Below are positions 1-11,083 of a stretch of 64,000 bases of DNA, one piece after another. Under the pieces are notes generated by a model. The model was not told the origin of the DNA. It searched no databases and saw only the letters and a list, made by a program, of their open reading frames with translations. Location of the stretch: NCBI GenBank assembly GCA_020055645.1, contig CM034546.1, positions 27,094,001 to 27,158,000 of the forward strand, in the 5' to 3' direction. Source of the DNA: Tomocerus qinae. Lineage: Eukaryota > Arthropoda > Collembola > Entomobryomorpha > Tomoceridae. Each line of letters starts with the position of its first letter. The stretch's first letter is position 1. A program made the translations under genes and the position numbers.

Positions 1-170
1 CATAGAATTTTTAGAAATGTGCTAAAAATACTATACTTTTTAGATTAAAATGTTGAGAAAATAATAATTCTCGTGTTGTGATTGCAAAAATGATACCATC
101 TTATTGTTGAAGATATTGTCATATTGTAGCTATTTTCTTAAATTTAAGGAAGTGATGGAAAGAAACTTAC

Positions 171-302
171 TATGATTTGTTTAGTAGACTTAGAGATTAT
201 TTCTCTGGAGTATAATGAGGCAAGCAGAACGGGGAGATTCGATGTCCCATTTATGAGTTTCATAAGGTTTCGTCTTATGTGGTCTTTCTGACACTTTTCC
301 AT
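171..302 (-). CDS. CARD-only protein, exon 1 (copy 1; exon 2 lies off the left edge)
   Basis: This 44-codon exon starts at the ATG at 302 and ends at a GTAAG donor (170-166). An in-frame TAA lies just upstream of the ATG, so the protein begins here and is not the tail of a larger one. It encodes the first half of a death-fold domain of CARD type: an N-terminal MEKCQKDHIRRNLMKLI helix, then LPVLLASLYSREII. The pattern fits Apaf-1-type CARDs, where a first amphipathic helix is followed by hydrophobic helix 2/3 positions. The same exon occurs at 31139-31270 and 55127-55258. CARDs assemble caspase or NLR-type complexes by homotypic contact; a free-standing CARD would be an adaptor or a decoy. Bases 1-170 are intron, alignable with introns of the other copies. 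The CARD assignment rests on pattern reading only. Confidence 0.6.
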
Positions 303-873
303 TATATGATGGAATTAATATTCAAAATGAAAATAATAATATGGATATAAATAATAAAAAAGTATAAAATTATACTGTAGTACAACAGCTCTCTAGGGGG
401 AATGAATTTGTGTAATGATTGTGATCTTTGTATATACTGAAAACCAGTAGTCCCGTCAACGAGAAATAAATGTTATATTATATTCCTTATCCTTCCACGT
501 AAGTGATAATATTATCTACTTGATTACGCACACAATACACAATACACACTTAATATTTGCATCCCAATCCCATCCCATGTATGGTCAGTTGATCATCTAT
601 ACATCAGCATGCTGTTCATACGTCATCAATTTACTTTATAATTTGTTCCTTGCACCTGCATATCATGTAGCATGTATTGTTACATTCCAGTATAGTTTCG
701 TAAGAATGTTTTTTACCGATACTTATTGTAAGAATTCTATTCTTTTCTAACACTGGTTTTAATCTTTTTCGAGCAATACATTATGAATCATCCATCCATT
801 ATTTACAAGTGTTTGTAATAGAAACCAGTAGGGTAATTTGGTTGAATTGCAGTCCATTATCCACTTTCTTCGT

Positions 874-960
874 TCAGTTTGTGACAAAAGGGCAATAAGA
901 GACTGAATGAACGGAAAAGTCATTTTTTAAAATTTGGTAGCCTGTTACTGACACTGACAC
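874..960 (-). CDS. Conserved terminal exon of an unidentified gene (copy 1)
   Basis: A 29-codon terminal exon preceded by a TTAG acceptor; it ends in a TGA at 876-874. The C-terminus reads VHSVSYCPFVTN. The same ending recurs upstream of the other two CARD genes: VHSVSHYPFVTN at 32290 and VHSVSHHHFVKN at 55699. The repeated stop position and peptide ending suggest real coding sequence, but I do not recognise the family and cannot trace earlier exons. It lies about 570 bp upstream of the CARD ATG on the same strand. Confidence 0.35.
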   Translation of the reverse strand: MSVSVTGYQILKNDFSVHSVSYCPFVTN

Positions 961-1254
961 CTAATATTTTAACTACATGTTAAGCCTTAAGGCTGCTTCG
1001 ATGATACGGTTTCTTAGCGACTAGCAGAAATGAGTAATTTTACTACGGAGATTGATTATTAACAAACCAAGTCAGTAGGATAATATGACATAATTATTAA
1101 ATTGGCACCGTTCCTCCACTTATTAAATTGCCACAATCTAGTGTAACCGAAAGGAATGATATAAGAAAATCGTAGAAAATTGATTATGGGAAACCCTATT
1201 TGGGGCAAGAAAAAATAAAACACAAAGTCTTATGGTAGCCCTATTTCTTTTAAA

Positions 1255-1428
1255 TCAGAAGCTTTTTGAGAGAAAGGACAACAATAAATCCTCAGAAAAT
1301 ATATCGTACATATGTTTCAAGTGTGACAACTTTTTATTTCCTTCAGTGGACGTGTTATCAATATTCTGCTCATCGACGGATAGCCTTAAAACCTTTCCAA
1401 TAAATGAAATTTCGTCAAAAATGCCCAA
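1255..1428 (-). CDS. Possible exon of unknown protein
   Basis: A 57-codon open stretch follows an ACTCAGCAG acceptor-like site and ends at TGA. It begins LGIFDEISFIGKVLRLSVD and ends with an amphipathic MYDIFSEDLLLSFLSKSF. The composition looks protein-like rather than random AT-rich sequence. The aligned part of the copy near 55.9 kb carries stops, so this is either an exon kept only here or chance. No function can be assigned. Confidence 0.25.
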   Translation of the reverse strand: MGIFDEISFIGKVLRLSVDEQNIDNTSTEGNKKLSHLKHMYDIFSEDLLLSFLSKSF

Positions 1429-1889
1429 CTGCTGAGTTTGACTAGGTCATTGAGAATTCAACTTTTAAGGCTATGTAAAGAACGTTTAAAAATCAAACTC
1501 CTGAACGTTGGAGAACAAGGGTTAAAACATCTGTGAAATTTCTTACGGAAAATCCCAAATAAGAAATTTATAAATTTGATTTCAGTTGTAAAGTCCCGTG
1601 AGGTTAAACTTTACAACTCGTATTGAGTATCACGGAAGCTGTGGATAAGCAAAACCGTGAAAGGCAGTCTTCTCCCCACTCTATTACCCTAAACTTCTCC
1701 TTAATCCTAAGATATCCTTAATTACAATTACATTTAAATTACATGCTATATTTATATGATTCTATTGTTATATCGTCTGCTTAATATTACAAGGTAACAA
1801 GCCATTTTATTATGGCTGCTACAAATTAACAAACCATTTTATCATGGCTGAGACAAGGTAACAAACCACTGTATCAAGAGAGGTGAGAA

Positions 1890-2880
1890 CCAAATCTGAG
1901 AAGTGTCTCCATGTTTCGAAATCTGAAAATAAAATTTGATAACTTAAACGTATGAATATTAGAAAATAGATAGGCTGGCCCCACACACTTCTCAGATTTG
2001 GTTAAATTTTCTAATTTATTCGAAATCAGCATGTTCCACAACCTCAAAATAGAATTTGACAGTTTAATTGTATAGATATTAAAAAATGGGTGGAGTCGGC
2101 ACACCCAGTTTCAAATTTCGTTAAAATGACTAATTTATTCGAAATTTCTATGTTTCGAAAGCTTAAAATAAAATTTGACAACTTAATTGTATAAATATTA
2201 GAAAATAGGTAGGCTGGCCCCACCCACTTCTCAGATTTGGTTTAATTGACTAATTTATTCGAAATTAGCATGTTCCACAACGTCAAACTAGAATTTGACA
2301 GCTTAATTGTATAGATATTAGAAAATGGGTGGAGTCGTTCCACCCAGTTTTCAAGTGTCGTTAAAATGACTAATTTATTCGAAATTTCCATGTTTCAAAA
2401 GCTTAAAATAAAATTTGACAACTTAATTGTATAAATATTAGAAAATAGGTAGGCTGGCCCCACCCACTTCTCAGATTTGGTTAAATTGACTAATTTATTC
2501 GAAATCAGCATGTTCCACAACGTCAAAATAGAATTTGACAGCTTAATTGTATAGATATTAGAAAATGGGTGGAGTCGTTCCACCCAGTTTTCAAGTGTCG
2601 TTAAAATGACTAATTTATTCGAAATTTCCATGTTTCAAAAGCTTAAAATAAAATTTGACAACTTAATTGTATAAATATTAGAAAATAGGTAGGCTGGCCC
2701 CACCCACTTCTCAGATTTGGTTAAATTGACTAATTTATTCGAAATCAGCATGTTCCACAACGTCAAAATAGAATTTGACAGCTTAATTGTGTAAATATTA
2801 GAAAATGGGTGGAGTCGCTCCACCCAGTTTTCAAATTTCGTTAAAATGTCCAATTTATTCGAAATAAGCTAGTTTTGAAA
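1890..2880. repeat. Dimeric 240-bp tandem satellite, about four units
   Basis: Four consecutive 240-bp units, best seen at 2161-2400, 2401-2640 and 2641-2880, repeat at exactly 240 bp. Each unit is itself two diverged 120-bp halves: one with 'aggtaggctggccccaccca', the other with 'gggtggagtcg..ccaccca'. Both end in 'actaatttattcgaaat'. The two inner dimers are nearly identical and the outer ones more diverged, typical of unequal exchange. Just before it (about 1795-1870) sits a ragged 30-bp repeat containing 'aacaaaccattttat'. The minus-strand open frames across the array exist because 240 is a multiple of three. Confidence 0.9.
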
Positions 2881-3882
2881 CTTCAAAATCCAAATTGGTT
2901 GTAAAATACAACTGTATTTACCAAGTGGGTGTGGTTGCCCCTCCCACTAAACACACCCACTTGACTGTTTAGAAATGTTTTCTAAGTGCTTGGAAATGGT
3001 GTCTAACTCAATGGAAGTAGTTGGAAAAACTTCGGACAATCATGTGTAGGACGTTTACATAACTATTAGTTTCATAAACGTCTAAAATACTGAGAGGTTA
3101 GATTGATGTGGTTGCCTTGTATTCCTCTTTACTCAATATCATAGTTTTCACCTTAAGGTTCTAAGTTGCTGGAAACGGTACATATATCCTGCCTGCTCAT
3201 AGAGTATTACACTCATACTTGCCTATTTCCTGTACTATACCTATACCACCATTATACAGTGGTTGTTTCTAGTTAGTTGGGTTGGGATTACTGAATCCGC
3301 ACATCGTTTTAAGTTGTAGGCATTTATTAATTTATCAAAATATAAAGTTTATGAATCAAGTCAAAAAATGAACAAATAAATCGAGGTTATAATGAAATAA
3401 CAAGCTTGAAAATGAAATATTTAAATTTAAACTTTAAGGTCACCGCACCAACTTATTACTCACATAAGCCCACATATCAATTTAAATTTAGTCACTTTCT
3501 GTTTGCAGTTTTTGAAGCTTTGTAAATAATAGGGACCCATATAGCCAAAGAATTATCTAATCACCAACAAAAATAATCCAATAAGCCAACCTATGATTTA
3601 GCAAAACTAATCTAACATGAATTAAATCTATAGCCAGTCTTTTCTGTCACATCTTTTTTCGCGTCGGCCACCGTGCGTATATAGTGATGCATATCTGTAA
3701 GATTTTTCTCCGGTAAATAATAGTTAAAATGCAAAGTAATTTGATTAATCATCATCAAATAATTATGCGCTAATACTTTAATCACAACTACAGATACGGA
3801 GAGTTTTGTACATGATTTATAAAATAATATTGATGAATGAAATTCACAGAGATTAACATGAGAAATATAGTTACATACCGCC
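2881..3882. other. Intergenic, no gene seen
   Basis: AT-rich sequence without a convincing ORF or splice-flanked exon. It starts with a decaying edge of the 240-bp satellite containing a short inverted repeat (gtgggtgtggttgcccctcccac). The last 8 bases are the left target duplication of the next element. Confidence 0.5.
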
Positions 3883-4120
3883 CAGGCATACAGAAAATGT
3901 TTGCAATGAAACTATTTTAGGCTTCCCTTTTCGGACAGGCATTGCCCGGTAACTACGTTAGGACTTGCGTCCGCAAGTTGAGGTGGGCTGTCCGTTTTTA
4001 TAAAATTACGAGCGCTTCCTGCCCGATTTCACAAAATTACTGCCCGCCCGGTAACCGAATTTATTTTTTGCTTGCCAGGGTAACGAGGTTACCAAAAAAT
4101 TATATTTTCTGTATGCCTGG
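3883..4120. mobile_element. hAT-type MITE with 8-bp target duplication
   Basis: A 238-bp insertion with inverted ends (caggcatacagaaaat and its complement attttctgtatgcctgg). It is flanked by the 8-bp direct repeat 'ataccgcc' at 3875-3882 and 4121-4128. Eight-base duplications are characteristic of hAT transposase. The interior holds short GC-richer repeats (gcccggtaac) and no transposase. Confidence 0.8.
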
Positions 4121-4207
4121 ATACCGCCATATTTAAGTTTAACAAGAAATAGATTGGGTTGAAGTTAGTTATGGGGGCACAATTTATTACGAAATTATGT
4201 ATATACT

Positions 4208-4440
4208 AGTTGAATCCTAGCACACAAAGTGTGCTAGAAAATGTTGCAATCAGTAAATTTCTAGCGACTGCGCATTGGCCCGAATTTCATAGACCGTTGA
4301 TTGGACTCAGTAGTCTAGGCTTTGCTCATTTACAAAATATTACCCTTGCTCATTAGTTACAAAATATTACGGACATAGATACAAACATTTATTCAAGAAT
4401 AGTGAAAGAATCCCATGCGCATGCCCCAGTTTATCTTTAT
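4208..4440 (+). repeat. Dispersed repeat, inverted copy at 38880-39105
   Basis: This ~230-bp block begins near 'agttgaatcctagcacac' and ends near 'catgcgcatg'. It recurs in the opposite orientation inside intron 2 of the serine protease gene. Both copies share 'gaatcctagcacac', 'gcgcattggcccgaatttcat' and 'caaacatttattcaagaatag'-like stretches. It carries no coding sequence and looks like a non-autonomous mobile repeat; target duplications were not resolved. Confidence 0.6.
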
Positions 4441-4476
4441 GTAGAGTAAAGATTGTAATGTTGCAAACATTTTATT

Positions 4477-5908
4477 CAGTGTTGTACTAATGACCACTTT
4501 TTTGCATTTTGACCAGGCCACTGGTCAAAATGGTCAAAATGGTCATAATGGTCAAAATGGTCAAAATGCGCGTCATCACTTGCACATGCGTACTAGACCC
4601 GCGCCTGTTTTAAATACTTAAACTGTTATCATATGTTTTGAATAACAAATCGTACCTAACTATATAGAATATCAAATATTTTCAATAGAAATACGATCTT
4701 TAGCATAATTCAGTCAAATAAATACTCAACTTTAAGCATATTTAGGATAATAATAATGAATATTATGACTGGATGGTTATATCTGCACTGCATGTCCTCT
4801 TAAATTGGCTACGAAATATTAACTTATGTAACCTTCTACTACAGAAATCCTACGTCGGAGTCAGAAATAGGTATTTTAAATTTCTCTAGATACATCACAG
4901 GTACGATGTAAGAATTATGTTGCCTTACAATCGAGAATATATACTTCTGAGAATGTAATTTTTATTATTTAATGTGCCCGTCATGAATTTAATCTGAAAT
5001 TTTAAATACCGAATGCTACAAAATGAAATTATTGTCATACTGGGACGACATTCTGAACCCCTTAGCAAGGGGAAATCGCAAGCAAATATTGAGTTACCAC
5101 AGGAGTTGCTATTGTCCATATTCTCATCATTGTCGTAGATTTAACTTTGCTATCGTTGTCGTAGGAATAGGGAAATTCCATAGCGCTGCTACAAAACACG
5201 ATTCTCATCCCATAATTTTGCCACAGCATAGCAAACATCTGTCGCAAAGTTAGCGCAAACTGAGAGCTACCGCAACTTTGCGATCACATTGTTGAAGGCA
5301 CTTGGAGATTGGAGACACTTGTGATCCCTATGGTTACTTTGACAATATCAATTGCAATTTGATAATCTCCGGTCTCGGACTCCGTAGTACGACTGTCAAG
5401 TGCCATGCATATTGAAGTGCAAGACATTAGGCAACTGTAATTTCCATGACTACAGTCACTCGTAAAGTAGTACCTCAATCAATGCCTAACACCCTTCCCA
5501 CACTACTCCATACCTTGGAGTTGGAACATCCATGCCGATAAGTACCGTTACCTAGGACAACTTATCAAAAACTGCTACAACGTCGCAAACTTGCTAGGAC
5601 GCTGCTAACTGACATGAGAATATGGATTTATTTTGACATCGCAAGTAGACATAGCAACTCTTGCGATATCGCAAATTTACCACAAAAGTTCAGAATACCG
5701 TCCCTGGTCATAAAAAGTACTTGTAAAATGTAAACAGCAATTCGTACATCTGCGGAACTACGTAGCCTCCTTGGCTTTAATGTAGTTTCACAGTGCCCCA
5801 AATTACATTTTGACCATTTTGACCACTTTTCAATTTCATTTTGACCAGGCCATTTTGACCATTATGGCCATTATGACCACTAGTGGTTTTAACCACTGCA
5901 CAACACTG
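4477..5908. mobile_element. Non-autonomous hAT element, 1.43 kb, 8-bp target duplication
   Basis: Ends are cagtgttgta... and ...caacactg, flanked by an exact 8-bp direct repeat 'attttatt' (4469-4476 and 5909-5916). Subterminal regions are packed with 'tggtcaaaa' motifs on the left and their complements on the right, a common arrangement for transposase-binding subterminal repeats of hAT elements. No transposase ORF is present. The middle is occupied by a second inverted-repeat element (5040-5707). Confidence 0.88.
5040..5707. mobile_element. Nested DNA transposon remnant inside the hAT element
   Basis: About 20-bp inverted ends: ctgggacgacattctgaac on the left pairs with the complement of gttcagaataccgtccctgg on the right. 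Both are flanked by 'tcata' (5035-5039 and 5708-5712). The ORFs within it on either strand are short and resemble no family I know. It inserted after the surrounding hAT element. Confidence 0.65.
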
Positions 5909-5916
5909 ATTTTATT

Positions 5917-6766
5917 ACTTGTCACATTATATAAGAACGATTAAGGAGGTTCTTCGGAGGTATATTAGCGTATTGTTGAGAATATTGGTAAAGTTTCTCG
6001 AATGTACATGAAAAATAAGAATGAAAGGGGACACATAAAAGAAAAACAAGAATGTAAATAGTGGGTGGACACTTGTCGGAAACGCAAATTGAAAGCACAA
6101 AATTTGTATTAACTGAATTCACTTTCCCCAGTTTTTCAACCACCTGTGATTGAATACCCAATTTGTCGAAGAATAGTTGGGGCCTCGGAGCAACCAACGC
6201 ACATACATACATGTATTATGGCATGACTGATATTATATGATATACCCTTATCACAGAATGCTCATTTTTTGAACTCCGTACTCTGTACACACTTTTAAAC
6301 ATCACACAGTGTCACAGCTGACAGTGGTTAACTGATCAGCGCATTAGTCAATAGGATCATAACTATTAATTTCAAATAGCCAATACACACCATTTTGTTA
6401 AAGCAGATATGCGGATGTCACCGACCTTAGCATACAGCAGTTTATCAATATTATAGACAGCGATATACATGAATTGCACTTCAAACTTTATATCCTATAG
6501 ACATTTTGCATGCGTTCTGTCTGTACAACTTCCTGTAAAATACATGCACGTCATATAACGACATGTCATGATGATATGAATTTGTTTTGATAAAGGCGTT
6601 ACGACATATAGACTTTTATCATTTATTCTACATGTATATATGATAAGAGGCAGGAAATTGTAATCCCTAAATGACAAAATGATAAGCACAGTTCCACAAA
6701 AAGTATTAGTTAGACATAGGTCAACAATTTTGTTGACGTATACTATGGCAAAAATTCTATATAAAT
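5917..6766. other. Intergenic, one weak ORF
   Basis: No recognised gene. A 96-codon minus-strand ORF at 5922-6212 has a hydrophobic middle (IYILVFLLCVPF) but no family resemblance and no splice or promoter support; I regard it as unproven. The last five bases before the retrotransposon (6767-6771, gtgat) are its target duplication. Confidence 0.4.
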
Positions 6767-6771
6767 GTGAT

Positions 6772-7299
6772 TGTTGTAACCAACAGACAAATTAAGTTCA
6801 AACGCTAGGACCAGGGAGGATAGATGACATGATATGAGGTCAAAATAATTGTGACACAAAACTAGGTGAAATTGCATTCACACAAAAGACAGTCACACTA
6901 TTTATTTAATTCAATTTTGATACTGAAGAAGCCCAAAAATTCTCTTCTCGCAGCACAAAGAAAAAGACCTCCGATCAGGAGCACGGTCGAACAAGTATTC
7001 TAAGATTCTACAGAAAAAACGCTCCTCGATCGACTCTTATTTTCTAACGGCCAAAGCTTATCGGCTATTGGCTCATTCAACAATTTAGCTTCACAAACAC
7101 TAGTTACATCTAGTGGAAAACACAAATTATATCATAGGTGGCACTTGCTGCCCTAACCTATATTATACACTACTTTGTATTAGCTGAAATGAGCCTTACC
7201 GACCAAAGACCACGTGCTCAGTAAATTACTGACCACGTCACTACACAGTAATCGGCAAGCTACTAATACAACTACATAATATTTCTAGCAGTTCCAACA
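6772..7299 (-). repeat. 3' LTR of the BEL/Pao element
   Basis: A 528-bp LTR with TGTTG...CAACA ends. By eye it matches the other LTR base for base. It contains 'aaccaacagacaaatt' at one edge and 'ctagcagttccaaca' at the other. Confidence 0.95.
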
Positions 7300-7311
7300 T
7301 TACTCCCACCA
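7300..7311 (-). other. Polypurine tract of the BEL/Pao element
   Basis: On the minus strand a short purine-rich run, ggtgggagtaa, directly abuts the 3' LTR. This is the position used to prime plus-strand synthesis. The tract is short and contains two thymines, so the call rests mostly on position. Confidence 0.5.
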
Positions 7312-7447
7312 TTAAGTTCTTAACATACTTCAGAACTTAATCTAATTAATCTAGGAACATGTTACATAGAAAGAACTTAACTAAACACGCATAAGCGTTT
7401 ACCAGACACGTAAATTCAATCAAAATCATACATACAAGCAATAAATT

Positions 7448-8641
7448 TCATGCAATGCCATATCTCTTTGGCGTCTTCACCTTGCGGCCACTCTTGGTCA
7501 CAAATTCGGATTTCTCAGTCGAGTCTTCGTGATCCGTTCCCAACATTTCCTTTCTGTCTTCAACAGAAACCTCCAAAGGGTACAGTCGTTGCACAGGACG
7601 AGTCACTTCCCCTTTAGACGTCTTCAAACGAGCCACACGAACTACTCCGTCACGTCCGGGATACACTTCTTTCACCATCGCCAGAGTCCAATCAATCCGT
7701 TTTGAATGGTCATCACCAATCAAGACAATGTCTCCGGGAACTATGGTGTCGATCCTTTTCTTCTTCTCAGCTCCTACTAGCAATCCAAGATACTCCGTCC
7801 TGAAACGCCTTCGCAGATCATCACTAAGTCTCTGCTGATAGGTAGCTCTTCGGTTGAGGCCTTTTCCATCCAATGCGTCCACATCTGCCACTCGAAACTC
7901 TTTCACCTCTTGAAGAAACATCGATGGCGTCAAAGGCATGAGATCCTCAACATCTTCTGATACATAAGTCAGGGGCCGACTGTTTACTACACTCTCACAG
8001 TCACAAAGTATAGTCAAGAGCTCTTCATAAGTAAGGGCAGCCCTTCCAAGAACTCTTCTTAATAATTTCTTCACTGACTGGACCAGCCGCTCCCAAAAAC
8101 CGCCCCACCAAGCCCCAGTGGGGGGTATGAACTTCCACTGGATTCTCTGGATCGCTGCAGTCTCTTCCACAACTTTCCAGTCCAATCCCCGAAACAGATT
8201 AACGGCCCCCACAAAATTGGTACCATTATCACTAAAAATGGTAGTGGGTCGTCCTCTTCTCGAAACAAATCTTCGTAACGCCTGGAGAAATGCCTCCGTG
8301 GAAAGAGACGTCACGAGCTCCAAATGTACGGCTCTATAAACCGCACAGGTAAATAAGACAATCCAAGTCTTTGTACCTCCTTTCAAGATCAACGGTCCAG
8401 CCAAGTCCACTCCTGTGACTTCAAATACAGCCGCATCTCTGATTCTGTCAACAGGCAAGGGTGCTGGGATAGTTTCTATCTTCTGGGCATCAAATCGGCG
8501 ACAACGGACACATTTTCGTATGACATCACGAATGGTCTTCTTCGCACGAATAATCCAAAAATTTTCTCGCAGGGTACACTGAACAGTTTGTACACCTGCA
8601 TGGCACATTTCAATATGCTTCGCTTTTATCATGAGCTTCAC
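7448..8641 (-). CDS. BEL/Pao integrase region
   Basis: A 397-residue open stretch. It begins in the HHCC zinc-binding region (KHIEMCHAG, then KCVRCRRF). The catalytic core follows, with the first Asp in GVDLAGPL, the second in FSDNGTNF, and the Glu in GGFWERLVQS. A C-terminal domain typical of BEL integrases (ending near RRLYPLEV) completes it. Integrase inserts the cDNA into chromosomes, matching the 5-bp duplication seen. A TAG at 8675-8677 separates it from the RNase H part; the frame continues across that stop, so a single substitution or sequence error cuts the polyprotein. Confidence 0.93.
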   Translation of the reverse strand: MKLMIKAKHIEMCHAGVQTVQCTLRENFWIIRAKKTIRDVIRKCVRCRRFDAQKIETIPAPLPVDRIRDAAVFEVTGVDLAGPLILKGGTKTWIVLFTCAVYRAVHLELVTSLSTEAFLQALRRFVSRRGRPTTIFSDNGTNFVGAVNLFRGLDWKVVEETAAIQRIQWKFIPPTGAWWGGFWERLVQSVKKLLRRVLGRAALTYEELLTILCDCESVVNSRPLTYVSEDVEDLMPLTPSMFLQEVKEFRVADVDALDGKGLNRRATYQQRLSDDLRRRFRTEYLGLLVGAEKKKRIDTIVPGDIVLIGDDHSKRIDWTLAMVKEVYPGRDGVVRVARLKTSKGEVTRPVQRLYPLEVSVEDRKEMLGTDHEDSTEKSEFVTKSGRKVKTPKRYGIA

Positions 8642-8674
8642 TAATCCATGCTCCGCAGGGAGAACTATAGGATG

Positions 8675-10147
8675 CTACAAATCTTCAGAGTCTTTTCTTA
8701 ACTGTAGCTTAGTCTTAACTCGGTAGACTCCAGCTTCATCTCTGGAAACACAGATCCCTTTCGCGACATCCTCTTTTCCTCCAAAAGACTCCATCTGAAT
8801 TAACTTTACAAGAGACATCTCAGCCCCTTCTAAGTCTTGAACGTCTAATAGGCCCAACTTTCTGTCTCGAACTCTTTTCTTACAGTTGTTGATGAACCGA
8901 CGCATATATCCAACAGTCTTTAGGATTCTTCGATAATTGGAGAAACTCTTCAACAATTCTCCCGAAAGACAACCATCTGCTGGAATTACTAAATGAGCTG
9001 CTACAGTTTTTCTCTTCTCAGCACTCACAATATCTTCATCCGGAACAAACTTACTTTTTGGCCACATTTCCTCCGGTCCTCTCAGCCAGTCAGGTCCCTC
9101 CCACCATGCAGACTCTAATAACTGCTTCGGGTTACAACCTCTTGAGGGTAAGTCTGCTGGATTTAGGCTTCCGGGAATATGGTCCCACATTTTGTAGTCA
9201 CTCAATGTCCGGATCTCTTTAACACGATTGGCCACGAATGTAGCCCACTGCTCATCCTTTCTTATCCAGCACAATGCATTAGCTGAATCTGTCCAATAGT
9301 GAGTGGGAAAATCCATTCGGCCCAAAATCTTCTTCACGGAGAAAGCCAAACGAGCACCGATACAGCAAGCCAAAAGTTCCATGCGGGGAATGGAGACACT
9401 TTTCACCGGAGCAACTCTAGTCTTAGCCAAGACCAACTGAAGAGAAACTCCATTCTCACTTTCACCTCGCATGAAAACACATGCTGCGTAGGCCTCCTTG
9501 CTTGCATCTACGAAAACGTGAAGACTTTTACTTTCTTCACCACAATCTGATCCGAAGAGCCATCGGGGGATTTTCACTTCCTTCAACAGCGGCAGCATCT
9601 CCAACCACTTCACGAACTTAGTTGAGATCTCCTCCGGCAGTTCCTTATCCCATCCGATTTTCAACTTCCAAATTTCTTGCAAAAGTCTCTTCGGGACTAA
9701 CGTCACAGGACATGAGAATCCAATTGGGTCGAACACTCCATGAGCAGCAGAAAGAATCTTCCTCTTAGTGACTGGCAACTTTACTTCTGGACATAATCCT
9801 CTTGCATCACAACTGAGTGTGTCATCCTCCAGATTCCAAGTAAATCCCAACACAGGGCAAGATTTCTGCTCACAGTCATAACTAGTGACCCAACCTCTTA
9901 AGTCAAACTTTGCTGTTGACATCAATTCAATGGCCTCCTTCTGAAAAACTTGAACATCTTGTTGACTGCTACAGCTCGTCACACAATTGTCCACATAAAA
10001 GGACGGCTTCAACTTTTCTGCGGTACACTGTAATGTAGGAGTTGCTTGATCTAAGTGAAAGTTAATTGTTGCACCCAGTAAGAACGGACTGGATGACACT
10101 CCAAAAACGACACGACGATGCCGATACACTTTCACTTTCTCACACAA
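8675..10147 (-). CDS. BEL/Pao reverse transcriptase (second half) and RNase H
   Basis: A 490-residue open stretch. It starts within the reverse transcriptase palm (RRVVFGVSSSPFLL) and contains the catalytic box as FYVDNCVTS, the YVDN variant found in some BEL/Pao elements. An RNase H-like domain follows (HVFVDASKEAYAACVF, then MELLACCIGA and WTDSANALCWI). It ends before the integrase zinc region. A TAA at 10163-10165, in the same frame as both neighbours, interrupts the polymerase just upstream. Confidence 0.93.
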   Translation of the reverse strand: MCEKVKVYRHRRVVFGVSSSPFLLGATINFHLDQATPTLQCTAEKLKPSFYVDNCVTSCSSQQDVQVFQKEAIELMSTAKFDLRGWVTSYDCEQKSCPVLGFTWNLEDDTLSCDARGLCPEVKLPVTKRKILSAAHGVFDPIGFSCPVTLVPKRLLQEIWKLKIGWDKELPEEISTKFVKWLEMLPLLKEVKIPRWLFGSDCGEESKSLHVFVDASKEAYAACVFMRGESENGVSLQLVLAKTRVAPVKSVSIPRMELLACCIGARLAFSVKKILGRMDFPTHYWTDSANALCWIRKDEQWATFVANRVKEIRTLSDYKMWDHIPGSLNPADLPSRGCNPKQLLESAWWEGPDWLRGPEEMWPKSKFVPDEDIVSAEKRKTVAAHLVIPADGCLSGELLKSFSNYRRILKTVGYMRRFINNCKKRVRDRKLGLLDVQDLEGAEMSLVKLIQMESFGGKEDVAKGICVSRDEAGVYRVKTKLQLRKDSEDL

Positions 10148-10162
10148 GCTCGAATCCTCCCA

Positions 10163-11017
10163 TTATAAAAACCGAAGAAAGTCTCTATCTATTTCTCGAA
10201 TCCCGATCTGGAGAAAAGCTTTCTTCACATCCGCAACTACTCCTACTTTTTCCAAACGAAAGCGGGTTAAAACATCTGGGATTAATTCCAACAGGTTCGG
10301 CCCTTTCTCCAGACAATCGTTCAGCGACACTGAAAACTTTTCTTTCGCTGAAGCGTCAAAAACTGGACGAACTGGGGTCGTTTCACTATTAGGCTTCAGA
10401 ACAGCCCTATGTGGCAAGTAATGACCAAACGCACTTACTTCCTCCGGGGGTACTGTCTCGATGATGCCTTCCTCTTCCCATGTATCAAAAATCTTCTGAT
10501 ATGCTGAAATCATTCCTTCAGCTTGAATTTTCTTGGTGGCAGACAGCAACCGCTTCTCCGCCAAGAATCTATTACTTGCTAGTTCTCCATGTCCACTGAT
10601 CCACGGCAAAGACACTTCGTAGCGACCATCTGCTTCACGAGTAACTGTCTCCAGGAAGTGATCCATTGCTGCCTGCTGCAGCTCTTCTCTGGTTTTACTC
10701 TCTGCTGGATCCGTAATACCAATAGTGTCCAGCTTCCACAAATCCTGTAAATCAGCATCCTTCACGAACATGTTTGTCACTAGCAAAGTACTGTCAGCTT
10801 TTCCTCCAGGGGCTTTGCCACACAAGGTCCATCCGAGGTGGGTTTCCACAGCTGAAGGTCCACAAGCAAAATCATATTTTTTGCCAGTCTCTAACTTCTT
10901 GCAGACGTCGACTCCCAACAATAACTTTATGTCCGGACAGTCACTCACACAATCAGCCAGAGGAATACACAATTTCTTTAATTCTTGCATCCATGGTCCA
11001 TTCGTCGCCTTCGGCAA
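10163..11017 (-). CDS. BEL/Pao protease-RT linker and reverse transcriptase (first half)
   Basis: A 284-residue open stretch. It contains the pre-RT segment typical of the family (LLLGVDVCKKLE, HLGWTLCGKAPG) and the start of the polymerase (HYLPHRAVLKPN, PVRPVFDASAKE, VVADVKKAFLQIGI, where the Asp of ADVKKAF is the first catalytic aspartate). It ends at the internal TAA at 10163. The frame is shared with the segments on both sides. Confidence 0.92.
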   Translation of the reverse strand: MPKATNGPWMQELKKLCIPLADCVSDCPDIKLLLGVDVCKKLETGKKYDFACGPSAVETHLGWTLCGKAPGGKADSTLLVTNMFVKDADLQDLWKLDTIGITDPAESKTREELQQAAMDHFLETVTREADGRYEVSLPWISGHGELASNRFLAEKRLLSATKKIQAEGMISAYQKIFDTWEEEGIIETVPPEEVSAFGHYLPHRAVLKPNSETTPVRPVFDASAKEKFSVSLNDCLEKGPNLLELIPDVLTRFRLEKVGVVADVKKAFLQIGIREIDRDFLRFL

Positions 11018-11083
11018 ATTTCCACAGATCTCATTTTCATCCAGAACAGCAAAAAGTACAACGATATTTTCTATCCATACTAC

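Noticed and set aside
1874-2853. Minus-strand ORFs of 70-80 codons repeating across the satellite
   Set aside because: The 240-bp period is a multiple of three, so the same open frame recurs; the peptide is low-complexity and has no family.
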